DNA of 64,000 bases. Source: Paludibacterium denitrificans (GTDB lineage: Bacteria; Pseudomonadota; Gammaproteobacteria; Burkholderiales; Chromobacteriaceae). Below are positions 63,615-64,000 of the stretch, piece after piece. Position 1 is the stretch's first letter; every line of letters starts with the position of its first letter. The translations under genes were made by a program, and so were the position numbers. The notes below the pieces were generated by a model. The model saw only the letters and a program-made list of their open reading frames with translations, did no database searches and was not told the origin of the DNA. The stretch spans positions 2,852,001 through 2,916,000 of the forward strand of contig NZ_WLYX01000001.1 in NCBI RefSeq assembly GCF_009707705.1. The letters are read 5' to 3'.

Positions 63615-64000
63615 TTAACTGGCTTGCCAGTGTTGGATGTAGATTTGCATCTCCTTGCGTCCCTGCCACTCGTTGGAGATCAGTTGATAGACGGCATCTA
63701 CACTATCCGGCAACCAGTCAACCTGGTTGAACAGCATGGCATCAAATTCTTGGCCATCTTTGGCCAGACGCAATTTCAGATGCTTATCTCCGACCACACG
63801 TTGGCTCGTGACGGCAAAGTGGTCACAGAAGTGAGGCACTGGAAAGCCCTGCCCCCACACTTCTGCGGCCAATTCCTCGGCAAATTCCAGACACAACTCG
63901 CGGGTCGGCAAGCTGCCATCGGTTTCGATGGTACGCGTCAGTTCGTGTTCGGTGAGGAGTTCCCTTGCCACCTGTTCAAAGGCTTGCTGAAACTCGGTGA
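63615..64000 (-). CDS. recJ: ssDNA-specific exonuclease RecJ, C-terminal part
   Basis: The C-terminal OB-fold region of RecJ, cut by the window edge. Reading from the edge: FQQAFEQVARELLTEHEL, then ELAAEVWGQGFPVPHFCDHFAV and VGDKHLKLRLAKDGQEFDAMLFN, ending IYIQHWQAS. RecJ degrades 5'-ended ssDNA in recombination and repair. The 190-bp gap to rmuC is AT-rich and holds no gene I can support. Confidence 0.9.
   Translation of the reverse strand, partial: TEFQQAFEQVARELLTEHELTRTIETDGSLPTRELCLEFAEELAAEVWGQGFPVPHFCDHFAVTSQRVVGDKHLKLRLAKDGQEFDAMLFNQVDWLPDSVDAVYQLISNEWQGRKEMQIYIQHWQAS

Overview
The window looks like a chromosomal segment of a GC-rich betaproteobacterium. Gene content (yhdP-nit-tldD beside glnE, pepA-holC, lptF-lptG next to glnD, Zur-controlled znuCBA) and a very abundant DNA-uptake-sequence-like repeat point to the order Neisseriales, outside the classical Neisseria group; this placement is inference. 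Most of the window is core metabolism and envelope biology. The one clear accessory block is a filamentous-phage (inovirus) prophage at about 53.1-61.7 kb.

Layout: 0-5 kb ilvA, a DD-carboxypeptidase, ybeD-lipB-lipA. 5-11.7 kb cytochrome b561 with two cytochromes c', then a Zur box and a zinc operon (zur, COG0523 GTPase, a 48-aa membrane protein, znuC, znuB, znuA). 11.9-21.5 kb enoyl-CoA hydratase, two PpiC isomerases, bolA-yciI-yciB, qmcA-nfeD, a ParA-like ATPase, an Aer-like chemoreceptor and a MaoC protein. 21.5-30.8 kb glnD-lptG-lptF, divergent pepA-holC-acidic protein-pduO. 30.9-34.9 kb a GntR regulator with a palindromic operator facing ssuD, an amidohydrolase and ssuA. 35-45.6 kb hydrolase-phoH, bcp, smr, trxB, a YjfB-like gene, tetR, waaF, ilvE and glnE. 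45.7-51.8 kb yhdP-nit-tldD. 52-53.1 kb small orphan genes and a dif-like site. 53.1-61.7 kb the prophage, whose zot gene is split by an IS903-type element. 61.8-64 kb rmuC and the 3' part of recJ.

Two window-wide patterns matter most. First, the 9-mer TTGGCCGAA (either strand) occurs 39 times by eye, with extended consensus AGGTTGGCCGAAAC. It falls in all reading frames and orientations, and it forms inverted pairs after genes exactly where terminators are expected. It is absent from the prophage. It resembles the 12-mer DNA uptake sequences of Neisseriaceae (AGG....CTGAA types) and is probably a new dialect. Second, about 50 conserved genes are broken by indels that are not random: CCWGG reads as CCGG, GCCTGG reads as GCCCTGG, and GGC after GCT/GCC reads as TAAGC. 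Undoing only these changes restores full-length proteins with lengths divisible by three. I therefore treat these genes as intact and the breaks as consensus-sequence errors, probably linked to methylated motifs. Coordinates are those of the sequence as given; protein lengths are after this correction.
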